From the NCBI GenBank assembly GCA_033764435.1, contig JANRIX010000046.1:1-64000 (forward strand): a stretch of 64,000 nucleotides of DNA, written 5' to 3'. A program made the position numbers and the translations under genes. The notes under the pieces were generated by a model that made no database searches, was not told the DNA's origin, and saw only the letters and a list, made by a program, of their open reading frames with translations. Source of the stretch: JAEUMY01 sp033764435. Its GTDB lineage: Bacteria; Pseudomonadota; Gammaproteobacteria; Burkholderiales; Usitatibacteraceae. Positions 50,332-60,086 of the stretch are shown piece by piece (the stretch's first letter is position 1; every line of letters starts with the position of its first letter).

Positions 50332-52221
50332 CTAGCGGCCGCGCATGAACATGCGATCCAGCTCCGCCAGCGTGACCTGATACCAAGTGGGACGGCCATG
50401 GTTGCACTGACCTGACCGCTCGGTGGCCTCCATGTCGCGCAGCAGGGCGTTCATCTCGGGCAAGGAGAGCGCGCGGTTTGCACGCACCGCCGCATGACAA
50501 GCCATGGTGCCCAGCAATGCGTTGCGCTGCTCCGTCAGTGCACGGCTGGATCCGTACTGGCGCAGGTCGGCGACAAGATCCCGGATCATGGCGGGCACGT
50601 CGAGATCGACCATCTGCGCCGGCACCGAGCGCACAGCCAGCTCGCGCGGACTCAGCACGGCGACATCGAATCCCAGACGGCGGAAGAAATCGGCGTTCTC
50701 GCCGGCCAGTTCGACATCGCGTTCAGCGAGCGGCACCGACAGCGGGGCCAGCAGCGGTTGCGCCGGCATCTCGGCCAGATCGAGCGCATGCTTCAGCCGC
50801 TCGTACAGGATGCGTTCATGCGCCGCGTGCATGTCGACCAGCACCAGCCCCTCCGCGTTCTGGGCCAGCACATAGATGCCGTGCAACTGCGCGAGCGCGA
50901 AGCCCAGCGGCGGGACGTCGGCAGAGTGCGTTCGCGGCAGCTCGGGTGCAGCCGAAGGCTGGGATGCATCCAGACCCACCCGGTCTTCCGGAAGAAAGGG
51001 AAACGGCGCGGCAACCGCGGCAACGGCTGCGTAGTTGGCCGCCATTTGGGCAACAGCAGACGGATAGGCAGCGCGCGGCGGCTCAAGCCCGAGCCGGCTC
51101 TGTTCTGCCCCCGCCCAGGGCGCGGGCCGGGCAGGTGCTGATGAAGACACATGCGGCGGCGCGCCGGATAGGCTCACCACCACGGCGCCAGCCTCTGCCG
51201 CAGAGCGCGACAAAGCCTTGTTCAACGCATGGAACACGAATTGATGCACCGCGCGGCCATCACGGAAACGCACCTCGGTCTTGGCCGGGTGCACATTGAC
51301 ATCCACCAGTGCCGGATCGAGTTCAAGAAACAGCGCATAAGCCGGTTGGCGCTGATGGTGCAGCACATCCTCGTACGCGGCGCGAACGGCATGCGCGAGC
51401 AGCTTGTCGCGTACGAAACGGCCGTTGACATACACATATTGCTCATCGCGTGTGGCGCGGGAATAGGTGGGACGCGCGGCGAGTCCAGCAATGCGAAAAC
51501 CGCCCGCACCTGCTTCGTCGATTTGCACGCCTGCGTCGGCAAAGCCTTCGGCCATCAATTCCGCGATGCGAATATTCGCAGTTGACGGCTTCAACATGAG
51601 ATTGCGCCGACCGTTGTGCGACAGGGTGAATGCAGCCCCAGGCGCGGACAGGGCGATGCGGCGGAAGCTCTCTTCCGCGTGGCTGAACTCGGTGGTTTCG
51701 CTTTTCAGGAATTTCCGCCGCGCCGGGGTGTTGTAGTAGAGGTCGCGGGCTTCGATGACCGTGCCCTCCGCCAGCGCCGCCGGCTCGGCCGCCCCGGGCA
51801 CGCCGCCCAGGGCCTCGATGCGCCAGGCGTGACGCTCATCCCTTCGCCGACTGGTGAGCGCAAGACGCGACACCGATGCGATGCTGGCCAGCGCCTCGCC
51901 GCGAAAGCCAAGACTCGCCACGGCCTCCAGGTCTTCCAGGGTGCGGATCTTGCTCGTTGCGTGCCGTGCGAGGGCCAGCGGCAGATCAGCCTGGGCGATG
52001 CCCACGCCATCGTCGGACACGCGGATAAGGCGGGTGCCGCCTTGTTCCAGCTCGACCTCAACCCGGCGGGCACCTGCGTCCAGGCTGTTTTCCATCAACT
52101 CCTTCAGCGCGGCGGCGGGGCGCTCGACCACTTCGCCCGCAGCAATCTGGTTGATGAGCTGGTCAGGCAGAACCTGGATCGAGGTCGTGGGATGGGGTGA
52201 GTTGGAAGCTGCGGCAGTCAT
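50332..52221 (-). CDS. mutL: DNA mismatch repair protein MutL
   Basis: This ATPase links mismatch recognition by MutS to strand incision. It has 629 residues. The GHKL ATPase domain shows NQIAAGEVVERPAAALKEL (motif I), DDGVGI (II) and LGFRGEALASI (III), and HPAKTEVRF is also conserved. The C-terminal dimerisation part begins near residue 430 (LGFALAQLHGIYVLAQN) with VDMHAAHERILYERLK, and ends MACHAAVRANRALSLPEMN and CNHGRPT. A palindrome copy is read ANIR in PSTANIRIAELM. It heads the mutL-amn-miaA unit. Confidence 0.95.
   Translation of the reverse strand: MTAAASNSPHPTTSIQVLPDQLINQIAAGEVVERPAAALKELMENSLDAGARRVEVELEQGGTRLIRVSDDGVGIAQADLPLALARHATSKIRTLEDLEAVASLGFRGEALASIASVSRLALTSRRRDERHAWRIEALGGVPGAAEPAALAEGTVIEARDLYYNTPARRKFLKSETTEFSHAEESFRRIALSAPGAAFTLSHNGRRNLMLKPSTANIRIAELMAEGFADAGVQIDEAGAGGFRIAGLAARPTYSRATRDEQYVYVNGRFVRDKLLAHAVRAAYEDVLHHQRQPAYALFLELDPALVDVNVHPAKTEVRFRDGRAVHQFVFHALNKALSRSAAEAGAVVVSLSGAPPHVSSSAPARPAPWAGAEQSRLGLEPPRAAYPSAVAQMAANYAAVAAVAAPFPFLPEDRVGLDASQPSAAPELPRTHSADVPPLGFALAQLHGIYVLAQNAEGLVLVDMHAAHERILYERLKHALDLAEMPAQPLLAPLSVPLAERDVELAGENADFFRRLGFDVAVLSPRELAVRSVPAQMVDLDVPAMIRDLVADLRQYGSSRALTEQRNALLGTMACHAAVRANRALSLPEMNALLRDMEATERSGQCNHGRPTWYQVTLAELDRMFMRGR
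51568..51579. repeat. GCGAATATTCGC palindrome copy in mutL
   Basis: Perfect copy, read Ala-Asn-Ile-Arg. Confidence 0.95.
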
Positions 52222-52354
52222 GAAGTCGAAGCATGCATGAGAACGACTCTCTTTGCGCCTAGTGGATTCCCCGTGCTAGCATGAGGTCCAACAAAAACAA
52301 ATACATACAAGAGTTTTTTCAAGTTAGGGATTTTAGGCTCAAGGCTCAGCATTC

Positions 52355-54808
52355 ATGGCGCTCAATCCGGAAGTGCCGCCCTCCGCACTCGACCCCGTGA
52401 CCACGCGCGCCGTGCTCACTGAGGGTGATCGCGCGCTCGTGGGACAGCATATCCATGCCGAACAGATCCGCCTGCTCTATCGCTTTTCGCTGGTCGGCTA
52501 TCTTGCCGAGTTACTTGTCACGTTCATTCTCGGGGCGATTCTCTGGGTCGAGCTCGCCAATCCGCTGCTCTTCGGCTGGTTCGTGGCGGGCTTCGTGGTG
52601 ATGCTGTCCCGCTACGGCCTGTACAAGCTCTTCATTCGGGCCAATGCTGGACCTCAGGATCTCGGCAAATGGGAGAAGCGCTTTGGTGCCGGCGCCCTGG
52701 TCATGGCACTGCTCTGGACCGCGATGGGTACCCTGCTGCTGCCGCGCGATGCCACCCAGCAGATCCCCGTGATCATGCTGGTGGCGCTGCTCACCACCGG
52801 CTCGGTCGCCTACCTCGCGCCGCACAAGAGTCTCTTCGGCCTCACTTCGGTGCTGGCGCTGGTGCCGATGAGTCTCATGCTGGCACTGACCAGCGGCAAC
52901 CGCACCGCGCAACTCATCGGTGGCGCATTGCTGGTCCTCGCAATTCTGCTGGTCATCGTGCACAGCAAGGTCCATGTCGCGCTGCTGGATGCGCTGTCCG
53001 CGCGCTTCGACAATCTGCTGATGGGTCTGAAGCTCGAAGAAGAGAAATCCCGCGTGCAGCAGGCCAACCGGGCACTGGCGGTGGAGAGCGATGAGCGGCG
53101 CAAGGCCGAGCGTGCCGAACTGGTCGCGCTGCAACGGCTCAAGCTGCATCTGGAGCGCACGCCACTCGGTGTCATCGAATGGGACATGGGATTCAACGTG
53201 TCCACTTGGAATCCGGCCGCCGAAGGCATCTTCGGTTACAGCGCGGCGGAAATGATCGGCGAGAGTGGCCATCGGCTGGTCGCCGGTGACGCGGCCAACG
53301 ACAGCCTGGCCACCATGTGGAGCGAGCTCACCCAGAGCCGTGGGTCCACCCGCGTGCCGCTGGAGGCGCGGAACAAGCGCGGCGAGACCATCCACACCGA
53401 GTGGTACAACACGCCGCTGGTGGACGAATCGGGCAAGATCGTCGGCGTGGCCTCGCTGGTGCAGGACGTGACCGAGCGTCTCAACACCGAACGCACCATC
53501 CATTACATGGCGCATCACGATTCGCTCACCGGGCTGCCCAATCGCCGGCTGATGCAGGACCGCCTGAACCAGGCCATCCTGGCTGCGCGCCGCCAGCAGC
53601 GCTATGTGGCCTTGCTGTTTCTCGATCTGGACCGCTTCAAGCTGGTCAACGACACGCTTGGCCACGACATGGGCGACTTCGTCCTGCGCGACATTGCCCG
53701 CCGCCTCTCCCGTGTGGTTCGGGAAGGTGACACCGTGTCACGCGAAGGGGGCGACGAATTCGTCATCGTGCTGCCCGATCTGGAGCGTCCCGAGGCCGCG
53801 CAGATCGTGGCCAACAAGATTCTTTCGGAGCTGGCCAAGCCCATCGATGTGGCGGGCCAGGAAATCACGGTCACGGCGTCGGTGGGCATTTCGCACTATC
53901 CCAATGACGCCACTGATGTGAACCAGTTGCTGAAGCACGCCGACTCCGCCATGTACCAGGCCAAGGACGCCGGGCGGAACACGGTGCGCTTCTTCACCAG
54001 CGACCTCAACTTCCTGCTGTCCAAGCGTCTGGAAGTCGAATCACGTCTGCGCCGCGGCATCGAACGCGACGAATTCTTCCTGCGCTACCAGCCACAGGTG
54101 GACGTGATGACCGGCCGCGTGATCGGGGTGGAAGCGCTCTTGCGCTGGAACGATCCCAATGTCGGCGAGATTTTCCCCAAGGACTTCATTTCAGTGGCGG
54201 AAGAGCTGGGCCTTATCGTGCCGCTGGGCGAGTGGGTGTTCCGCACCGCGTGCAAGCAGTTGAAGGCCTGGGAGAAGGAAGGCTTCGACGAGATTTCCAT
54301 TTCGGTCAACCTTTCCCCGCGCCAGTTCGTGTCGCGCAAGCTGCTGCCGTCGATGAAAGCGGCCATCATGGAAACCGGTGTGGATGCGCACCGCATCGAT
54401 CTGGAAATCACCGAGTCGATGGCCATGCGCAATCTCGACCAGACCATCGAGATCCTCACCGAGCTGCGCCAGCTCGGCTGCACCATTTCCGTGGACGATT
54501 TTGGCGTGGGCTATTCGTCGCTCGGCCAATTGAAGCGCCTGCCCGCCCAGACCCTGAAGATCGACCGCAGCTTCATCGCCCAGGTGCCGGAGGATCCCAA
54601 TAGCTGCTCCATCACCGAGGCCATCATCGCCATGGGCAAGCGGCTGAAGCTGCGCATCGTGGCCGAAGGGGTCGAGCAGACGTCCCAGCTCGACTTCCTG
54701 CGCGCGTCGGGCTGCGACTCGTTCCAGGGCTATCTCTTCGCCAAGCCACTCACGGCGGGCGACACCACGGCGCTGCTCAAGTCGCAACGGCTGACCGCGC
54801 CAGCCTGA
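52355..54808 (+). CDS. Membrane GGDEF-EAL protein with PAS domain
   Basis: This 817-residue cyclic-di-GMP turnover protein has about six N-terminal membrane helices (residues 45-215), a coiled stretch (KLEEEKSRVQQANRAL), one PAS domain (residues about 265-375, TWNPAAEGIFGYSAAEMIG), an intact GGDEF domain (REGD inhibitory site, then TVSRE and GGDEF) and an intact EAL domain (VEALLRWNDP, EITESMAMRN, DDFGVGYSSLGQL). Both activities are possible. The upstream 133 bases are AT-rich and divergent from mutL; the ribosome site is a weak AAGG. Confidence 0.93.
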   Translation: MALNPEVPPSALDPVTTRAVLTEGDRALVGQHIHAEQIRLLYRFSLVGYLAELLVTFILGAILWVELANPLLFGWFVAGFVVMLSRYGLYKLFIRANAGPQDLGKWEKRFGAGALVMALLWTAMGTLLLPRDATQQIPVIMLVALLTTGSVAYLAPHKSLFGLTSVLALVPMSLMLALTSGNRTAQLIGGALLVLAILLVIVHSKVHVALLDALSARFDNLLMGLKLEEEKSRVQQANRALAVESDERRKAERAELVALQRLKLHLERTPLGVIEWDMGFNVSTWNPAAEGIFGYSAAEMIGESGHRLVAGDAANDSLATMWSELTQSRGSTRVPLEARNKRGETIHTEWYNTPLVDESGKIVGVASLVQDVTERLNTERTIHYMAHHDSLTGLPNRRLMQDRLNQAILAARRQQRYVALLFLDLDRFKLVNDTLGHDMGDFVLRDIARRLSRVVREGDTVSREGGDEFVIVLPDLERPEAAQIVANKILSELAKPIDVAGQEITVTASVGISHYPNDATDVNQLLKHADSAMYQAKDAGRNTVRFFTSDLNFLLSKRLEVESRLRRGIERDEFFLRYQPQVDVMTGRVIGVEALLRWNDPNVGEIFPKDFISVAEELGLIVPLGEWVFRTACKQLKAWEKEGFDEISISVNLSPRQFVSRKLLPSMKAAIMETGVDAHRIDLEITESMAMRNLDQTIEILTELRQLGCTISVDDFGVGYSSLGQLKRLPAQTLKIDRSFIAQVPEDPNSCSITEAIIAMGKRLKLRIVAEGVEQTSQLDFLRASGCDSFQGYLFAKPLTAGDTTALLKSQRLTAPA

Positions 54809-54964
54809 CCGCGCTGGCGACGCCGCGCAAGCTCTTTACTGCGACGCACAATCGATAAGTGGTCTGGTGGGATGCTTGCTGCTCCCCCGATATGAGAAAA
54901 TGCCCGGCTATCCATACCGCGTTTCATCAAGCGGACATCATTTTCTGCTTTCGGAGAGTCGTTC

Positions 54965-56833
54965 ATGCACGCTCAGGCCCACCCGGTCGCTGCCCAGGCA
55001 CCACAGGAAATCCCCACCCGAAACAAGGCGTTGCTGAGATGGGTCGACGAAGTGACCCAGCTCTGCCAACCGGATCGCGTCCACTGGTGTGACGGGTCCG
55101 ATGCGGAATACGACCGTCTATGTGCGGAGCTGGTCGCGGGCGGCACTTTCAAACGCTTGAACGACACGCTGCGCCCCAACTCCTATCTCGCCTGGTCCGA
55201 CCCGTCCGACGTGGCCCGCGTCGAGGACCGCACCTTCATCTGCTCCAAGGACAAGAACGACGCCGGCCCCACCAACAACTGGGTGGACCCGACTGAAATG
55301 CGCGCGACATTGAACGGCCTCTTTAAGGGCTGCATGAAGGGCCGCACGCTGTACGTGGTGCCGTTCAGCATGGGCCCGCTGGGCTCACCTATCGCGCATA
55401 TCGGCGTGGAACTGACCGACTCGGCCTATGCCGCAGTCAACATGAAACTCATGACCCGCATGGGCAGCAAGGTGCTGGACGTGCTGGGCGACAGCGGCCA
55501 TTTCGTGCCCTGCCTGCATTCGGTCGGTGCGCCATTGCAACCTGGTCAGAAGGACGTGACCTGGCCCTGCAACAAGGAACACAAGTATATCGTGCACTTC
55601 CCGGAGACGCAGGAGATCTGGTCCTACGGTTCGGGTTACGGCGGCAACGCGCTGCTCGGCAAGAAATGTTTCGCACTGCGCATCGCATCGACCATGGGCC
55701 GCCAGGATGCGGCCAAGGGCGGAGGCTGGCTGGCCGAGCACATGCTCATCCTCGGTGTGCAATCGCCGGAAGGGAAGAAGCACTATGTCACCGCCGCCTT
55801 CCCGTCAGCCTGTGGCAAGACCAATTTCGCGATGCTGGTGCCACCGAAGGAATTCGCCGATGCCGGCTGGAAGGTCACGACGGTGGGTGACGACATCGCC
55901 TGGATCAAGCCGGTACAGGACGAGAAGACCGGCGAGACGCGTCTGCACGCCATCAATCCTGAGGCCGGCTTCTTCGGCGTGGCACCGGGCACCTCGCTGT
56001 CGACCAATCCGAATTGCATCGAGTCGCTCAGGGCCAATGTCATCTTCACCAACGTGGCGCTGACCGCCGAGGGTGACGTGTGGTGGGAAGGCCTCACCAA
56101 GGAGCCGCCAGCAAAGCTCACCGACTGGACCGGCCAGGACTGGACGCCCGGCTGCGGTCGCGCCGCCGCGCACCCAAACTCTCGCTTTACAGTGTCGGCG
56201 GCGCAGTGCCCGTCAATCGACGAAAAGTGGGATGACCCCGCTGGCGTACCCATCTCCGCCATGATCTTCGGTGGGCGCCGCTCGGCCACGGTGCCGCTCG
56301 TCACTGAAGCCGCCAACTGGAACGAAGGCGTGTACATGGCCGCGACACTCGGCAGCGAAACCACGGCCGCCATCGTGGGCCAGGTCGGCGTGGTGCGCCG
56401 CGACCCCTTCGCCATGCTGGCTTTCTGCGGCTACAACATGAGCGACTATTTTGCCCACTGGATCGGCATGCAGGACAAAGTGACCGTGAAGCCGCGTCTC
56501 TACACCGTGAACTGGTTCAGGAAGGATGAAAACGGCAAGTTCATCTGGCCGGGTTACGGTGAGAACATGCGCGTGCTGAAGTGGATCATCGAGCGTGTCG
56601 ACGGCAAGGCCGCAGCCACCGAAACCGCACTGGGTTTCATTCCCGCCTACAAGGATCTCGACTGGACCGGTAGCGGATTTGGCGAAGACAAGTTCTCCGT
56701 TATCACCAGTGTCGACACGTCGGCGTGGCAGCAGGAAATGAAGCTGCACGACGAATTGCTGACCAAGCTCGCGCTGCGCCTGCCCGAGGCGGTGAAAGGG
56801 CGCTTCGAAGCACTGTCGGCCGCGCTGACTTGA
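54965..56833 (+). CDS. pckG: Phosphoenolpyruvate carboxykinase (GTP)
   Basis: This forms phosphoenolpyruvate from oxaloacetate and GTP for gluconeogenesis. It has 622 residues, the GTP-dependent family. The P-loop FPSACGKTNFAML, the PEP/metal region MGPLGSPIAHIGVELTDS, and FGGRRSATVPLV of the Arg-containing Omega-loop region are intact; NWFRKDENGKFIWPGYGENMRV binds the base. GGAGAG precedes the ATG. It stands as its own unit with a strong terminator and a palindrome copy after the stop. Confidence 0.97.
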   Translation: MHAQAHPVAAQAPQEIPTRNKALLRWVDEVTQLCQPDRVHWCDGSDAEYDRLCAELVAGGTFKRLNDTLRPNSYLAWSDPSDVARVEDRTFICSKDKNDAGPTNNWVDPTEMRATLNGLFKGCMKGRTLYVVPFSMGPLGSPIAHIGVELTDSAYAAVNMKLMTRMGSKVLDVLGDSGHFVPCLHSVGAPLQPGQKDVTWPCNKEHKYIVHFPETQEIWSYGSGYGGNALLGKKCFALRIASTMGRQDAAKGGGWLAEHMLILGVQSPEGKKHYVTAAFPSACGKTNFAMLVPPKEFADAGWKVTTVGDDIAWIKPVQDEKTGETRLHAINPEAGFFGVAPGTSLSTNPNCIESLRANVIFTNVALTAEGDVWWEGLTKEPPAKLTDWTGQDWTPGCGRAAAHPNSRFTVSAAQCPSIDEKWDDPAGVPISAMIFGGRRSATVPLVTEAANWNEGVYMAATLGSETTAAIVGQVGVVRRDPFAMLAFCGYNMSDYFAHWIGMQDKVTVKPRLYTVNWFRKDENGKFIWPGYGENMRVLKWIIERVDGKAAATETALGFIPAYKDLDWTGSGFGEDKFSVITSVDTSAWQQEMKLHDELLTKLALRLPEAVKGRFEALSAALT

Positions 56834-56845
56834 CGTCGGCGACCT

Positions 56846-56857
56846 GCGAATATTCGC
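56846..56857. repeat. GCGAATATTCGC palindrome copy
   Basis: Perfect copy between the pckG stop and its terminator. Confidence 0.95.
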
Positions 56858-56870
56858 AACGCGAATGCAA

Positions 56871-56907
56871 ACGGGCTTCCGCATGGCGCGGAAGCCCGTT
56901 TTTTTTT
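56871..56907 (+). terminator. Terminator after pckG
   Basis: The twelve-base-pair stem ACGGGCTTCCGC/GCGGAAGCCCGT with a five-base loop is followed by nine T. Confidence 0.93.
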
Positions 56908-56928
56908 ACCTGCAGACGCGGAGAATGG

Positions 56929-57435
56929 CTACCTGGCTGGCGGTACGGGTTGCTGCGGCGGTGCGGGGGTTGGAAACTGCGCCGGTTCGCAGGTGTCGCT
57001 GATCTTCATCGATTCCGCCGTGATGGACAGCGCCCCTTGCTGCGGAATGTTGAACACCACCTGGTAACCAATGCGATTGGGCGCTGGCTGACGGGTCGCG
57101 ATCTCGGCGGTCGTGCCATCCTTGCAGGCCCACTTCATCTGTGATCGACCGGCGTCTTCGCGCTTTTCGCTGACCCAGCATTGGGTATTGAGCCGCTTCA
57201 TCATGTCTTCGCGCTGCAGCAGCTCGTCCGCTGTTCGCTGCTGCGGACCCAGACACTGCTTCTCGACCCTGCGCTCCACCTTGGGCTCGCGATCACGCGG
57301 GCCATAGCGTTCGATCCTGGACACCGTCTCCCAAAGAGCAAAGCTCGACGGCGCGGCGCCACTTCCGGCAGGCGCCTGCGCCGTCAACGAGGCAGGAAGC
57401 GCTGCGATCATCACAGCCAACAGTCGCATCTTCAT
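56929..57435 (-). CDS. DUF3617-family exported protein
   Basis: This encodes a 168-residue protein with a signal peptide (MRLLAVMIAALPASLTAQA), then the DUF3617 pattern: FALWETVSRIE near the start, three to four cysteines (QCLGPQ, TQCWVSE, WACKDG, DTCEPA) that could pair as disulfides, and SITAESMKISDTC. A Pro-rich tail ends the protein. The function is unknown. GGGAG precedes the ATG. It is downstream of the threonine dehydratase gene by 21 bases, so it may be cotranscribed. Confidence 0.8.
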   Translation of the reverse strand: MKMRLLAVMIAALPASLTAQAPAGSGAAPSSFALWETVSRIERYGPRDREPKVERRVEKQCLGPQQRTADELLQREDMMKRLNTQCWVSEKREDAGRSQMKWACKDGTTAEIATRQPAPNRIGYQVVFNIPQQGALSITAESMKISDTCEPAQFPTPAPPQQPVPPAR

Positions 57436-57456
57436 ATCGATCTCCCGGATGACAGG

Positions 57457-58659
57457 CTACTGAACCTGCGTCCGGAAACCGGCCGCATTCAATGTTGCCA
57501 CAATGGCGGCCACATGCTCCGGGCCACGTGTCTTCACCACTACTTCCAGCAGCGCATCCTGCACCGGCAGGTCGGCGAATGCACGCTGGTGATGCACTTC
57601 CTCGATGTTGGCGTTGGCCTCGGCAAGCAACGCGGTGATGCGGGCCAGCGAGCCCGGCACATCGCGAATCTGCACGGTCAATCTCGCCAGACGCCCCGCG
57701 CGGACCATGCCGCGCTCGATGATGCCGGACAGCACCAGCGGATCGATGTTGCCGCCGCACAGCACCAAGCCCACCTTGGAACCTGCGAAGCGCTCGCGGT
57801 TCCGGACCAGTGCCGCAAGCGACGCCGCACCCGCGCCCTCGACCACGGTCTTTTCGATTTCCAGCAGCATGACGATGGCCTCTTCCACATCGCCTTCATC
57901 AACCAGCAGGACATTCTCGACATGCCGCCGCGCGATGTCGATGTTGCGCGACCCGGCCTGCTTCACCGCGATCCCTTCTGCGATGGTGCTCGCACCATAT
58001 TCCGGCGTTTCAGCGTACAGCGCAGCGCGCATCGAGGGGAAACGTTTTGTCTGCACGCCGACGATGCGAATATTCGCATTGCGCGAATGCGCCGCCACCG
58101 CGATGCCGCTGACGAGTCCACCGCCGCCGATGGCAATGACGAGCGTGTCCAGGTCCGGCTGCGCATCCAGCATCTCCAGCCCGATGGTGCCCTGGCCCGC
58201 GATGACCTTGTCGTCGTCGTAGGGATGCACAAAGGTGAGGCCGCGCTCGTCGGCGAGTTTCAGCGCATGGGCCTTGGCGTCATCGAAGGTATCGCCATGC
58301 AGGATCACCTGCGCGCCGTGGCGCTCGGTCATGTCCACCTTCACATTGGGCGTGAACACCGGCATGACGATCACCGAAGGGATGCCCAGCCGCGTCGCAT
58401 GATGCGCAACCCCCTGCGCATGATTGCCCGCGGACGCCGCGATGACGCCCCGCGCCCGCTCATCGGCCGTCAGCGACAGGAGCTTGTTCAGCGCGCCACG
58501 CTCCTTGAAGGACGCCGTGTACTGGTGGTTCTCGAACTTGAGCCAGACCTCGGCACCGGTGATGGCCGAGAGCGTGCGAGAGTGCAGGCATGGCGTGTTG
58601 ACGACATGACCCTTCAGCGCACGCGCCGCAGCCTCGATGTCATCAATGGTCACGCCCAT
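57457..58659 (-). CDS. ilvA: Threonine ammonia-lyase with ACT domain
   Basis: This PLP enzyme converts threonine to 2-oxobutanoate. It has 400 residues, the short (catabolic-length) type with a single C-terminal ACT-like domain (about 325-400, RLARLTVQIRDVPGSLARI). The PLP lysine is in YTASFKERGALNKL, and AIGGGGLVSGIAVAA binds phosphate. A palindrome copy is read ANIR in RNANIRIVGVQT. It could serve isoleucine synthesis or serine/threonine breakdown; proximity to dadA and ald favours amino acid catabolism, as an inference. Confidence 0.9.
   Translation of the reverse strand: MGVTIDDIEAAARALKGHVVNTPCLHSRTLSAITGAEVWLKFENHQYTASFKERGALNKLLSLTADERARGVIAASAGNHAQGVAHHATRLGIPSVIVMPVFTPNVKVDMTERHGAQVILHGDTFDDAKAHALKLADERGLTFVHPYDDDKVIAGQGTIGLEMLDAQPDLDTLVIAIGGGGLVSGIAVAAHSRNANIRIVGVQTKRFPSMRAALYAETPEYGASTIAEGIAVKQAGSRNIDIARRHVENVLLVDEGDVEEAIVMLLEIEKTVVEGAGAASLAALVRNRERFAGSKVGLVLCGGNIDPLVLSGIIERGMVRAGRLARLTVQIRDVPGSLARITALLAEANANIEEVHHQRAFADLPVQDALLEVVVKTRGPEHVAAIVATLNAAGFRTQVQ
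58066..58077. repeat. GCGAATATTCGC palindrome copy in ilvA
   Basis: Perfect copy, read Ala-Asn-Ile-Arg. Confidence 0.95.
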
Positions 58660-58669
58660 GTTGGCACTC

Positions 58670-58681
58670 GCGAATATTCGC
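58670..58681. repeat. GCGAATATTCGC palindrome copy
   Basis: Perfect copy in the 27-base gap between dadA and ilvA. Confidence 0.95.
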
Positions 58682-58686
58682 AGCGA

Positions 58687-59949
58687 TCAGAGGAAGTGGA
58701 AATCCACATCAGGCTTCCTTCCCGACACGATTTCCGCCAACGCCTTGCCGGAGCCCGGCCCCTCGGTCCAGCCCAGCGTGCCGTGACCGGTGTTGAGGAA
58801 GAGATTGGAAAACCGGCAGCGGCCGATGAGCGGCACGTTGCTTGGCGTGGCCGGTCGGAGGCCCGTCCAGTACACCGGATTGTCGTAGTCGGCGGCACCG
58901 GGGAACAGTTCGCGTGCGCGCTTCACCAGCGCCTCGGTGCGCACCATGGAGAGGTGCGTGGAATAACCATCCAGCTCCGCAGTGCCGGCGATGCGCATGC
59001 GATCGCCCAGGCGCGTGAAAACGATTTTCATCGCCTCATCGGTGAGACTCACCGACGGCGCCCCGCTGAAGCCGGCGGTCGAAAGCGTGGCCGAATAGCC
59101 CTTTGCCGGGTAGACCGGAATGGTGATGCCGATCTGCTTCAGCAGAAGGTAGCTGTAGGAGCCCGCGGCACACACATAGGCATCCGCGAACAAGGTCTCG
59201 GTGTGACCGGTCGAATAGCGCACGCGCACGCCGCTGATTTCCGTACCCCGCTTGCCCTTGTCCGTTTCGATGGCCTCGATGTTGGCGCCGTAGCGGAAGT
59301 CCACGCCCTGTGTCTTCGCCAGCGCGGCCAGATTCTCGGTGAACAGTTTGGCGTCGCCGGATTCGTCGGTCTCGGCATACGTGGCGCCGGCCAGCTTGTC
59401 GCGAATATTCGCCAGCGCCGGCTCGATGGCGATGGCCTCCTCGGCCGTCTTCACCGAGCGCTCGATGCCGTACTGGCGCAGGAGCTCGGAGGATTTCTGC
59501 GCCGCTTCAAAGTCGCCCTTGTCCACATAGAACTGGAGGATGCCGCGGGTGAGCTGGTCATACTCGATGCCCGTGTCGCGCCGCAATTCCTGCAGCGCCT
59601 GGCGGCTGTAGAGGCCCAGATTCACCATTTCGCGGATATTGCGCTCGAAGCGCCACGGCAGGCACTCCAGCATGAAGCGCATGCCCCAGGAGAGCTGATG
59701 CCACTCCAGCTTGGGCCGGAAGAGCAGCGGTGCGTCGTCCCGCATCAGCCACTTCAGCACCTTGAACGGCGCGCCTGGCGCGGCCCAGGGCTCGGACTGC
59801 GAAACGGAAATCTGGCCGCCATTGGCGAAGCTGGTTTCGAGTCCAGCGCCCGGTTGACGGTCCACCACGACGACCTCATGGCCGCATTGCCTGAGATACC
59901 AGGCGGAGCTGACGCCGATCACGCCGGCGCCCAGCACGAGTACACGCAT
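58687..59949 (-). CDS. dadA: D-amino acid dehydrogenase
   Basis: This FAD-dependent membrane-associated dehydrogenase oxidises D-alanine and other D-amino acids to oxo acids. The ATG start (MRVLVLGAGVIGVSSAWYL, Rossmann GAGVIG) has GGAG upstream; a GTG nine bases earlier was not chosen. It has 420 residues. NGGQISVSQSEPWAAPGAP and the C-terminal VYWTGLRPATPSNVPLIG and NTGHGTLGWTEGPGSGK are DadA signatures. A palindrome copy is read ANIR in PALANIRDKLAG. It precedes ilvA on the same strand. Confidence 0.94.
   Translation of the reverse strand: MRVLVLGAGVIGVSSAWYLRQCGHEVVVVDRQPGAGLETSFANGGQISVSQSEPWAAPGAPFKVLKWLMRDDAPLLFRPKLEWHQLSWGMRFMLECLPWRFERNIREMVNLGLYSRQALQELRRDTGIEYDQLTRGILQFYVDKGDFEAAQKSSELLRQYGIERSVKTAEEAIAIEPALANIRDKLAGATYAETDESGDAKLFTENLAALAKTQGVDFRYGANIEAIETDKGKRGTEISGVRVRYSTGHTETLFADAYVCAAGSYSYLLLKQIGITIPVYPAKGYSATLSTAGFSGAPSVSLTDEAMKIVFTRLGDRMRIAGTAELDGYSTHLSMVRTEALVKRARELFPGAADYDNPVYWTGLRPATPSNVPLIGRCRFSNLFLNTGHGTLGWTEGPGSGKALAEIVSGRKPDVDFHFL
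59401..59412. repeat. GCGAATATTCGC palindrome copy in dadA
   Basis: Perfect copy, read Ala-Asn-Ile-Arg. Confidence 0.95.
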
Positions 59950-60086
59950 GTTGCCCACTCCGATCAGAAAACAGGTTCAGAGGGCCGCCATTGTCGCATG
60001 GGCCCGGGACACCACTGGTATGGCAGACGGTCTCAGTCCGAGGGAATTGGATTACCATTGCGTTACCTCTACCGGCCAGCGATCCC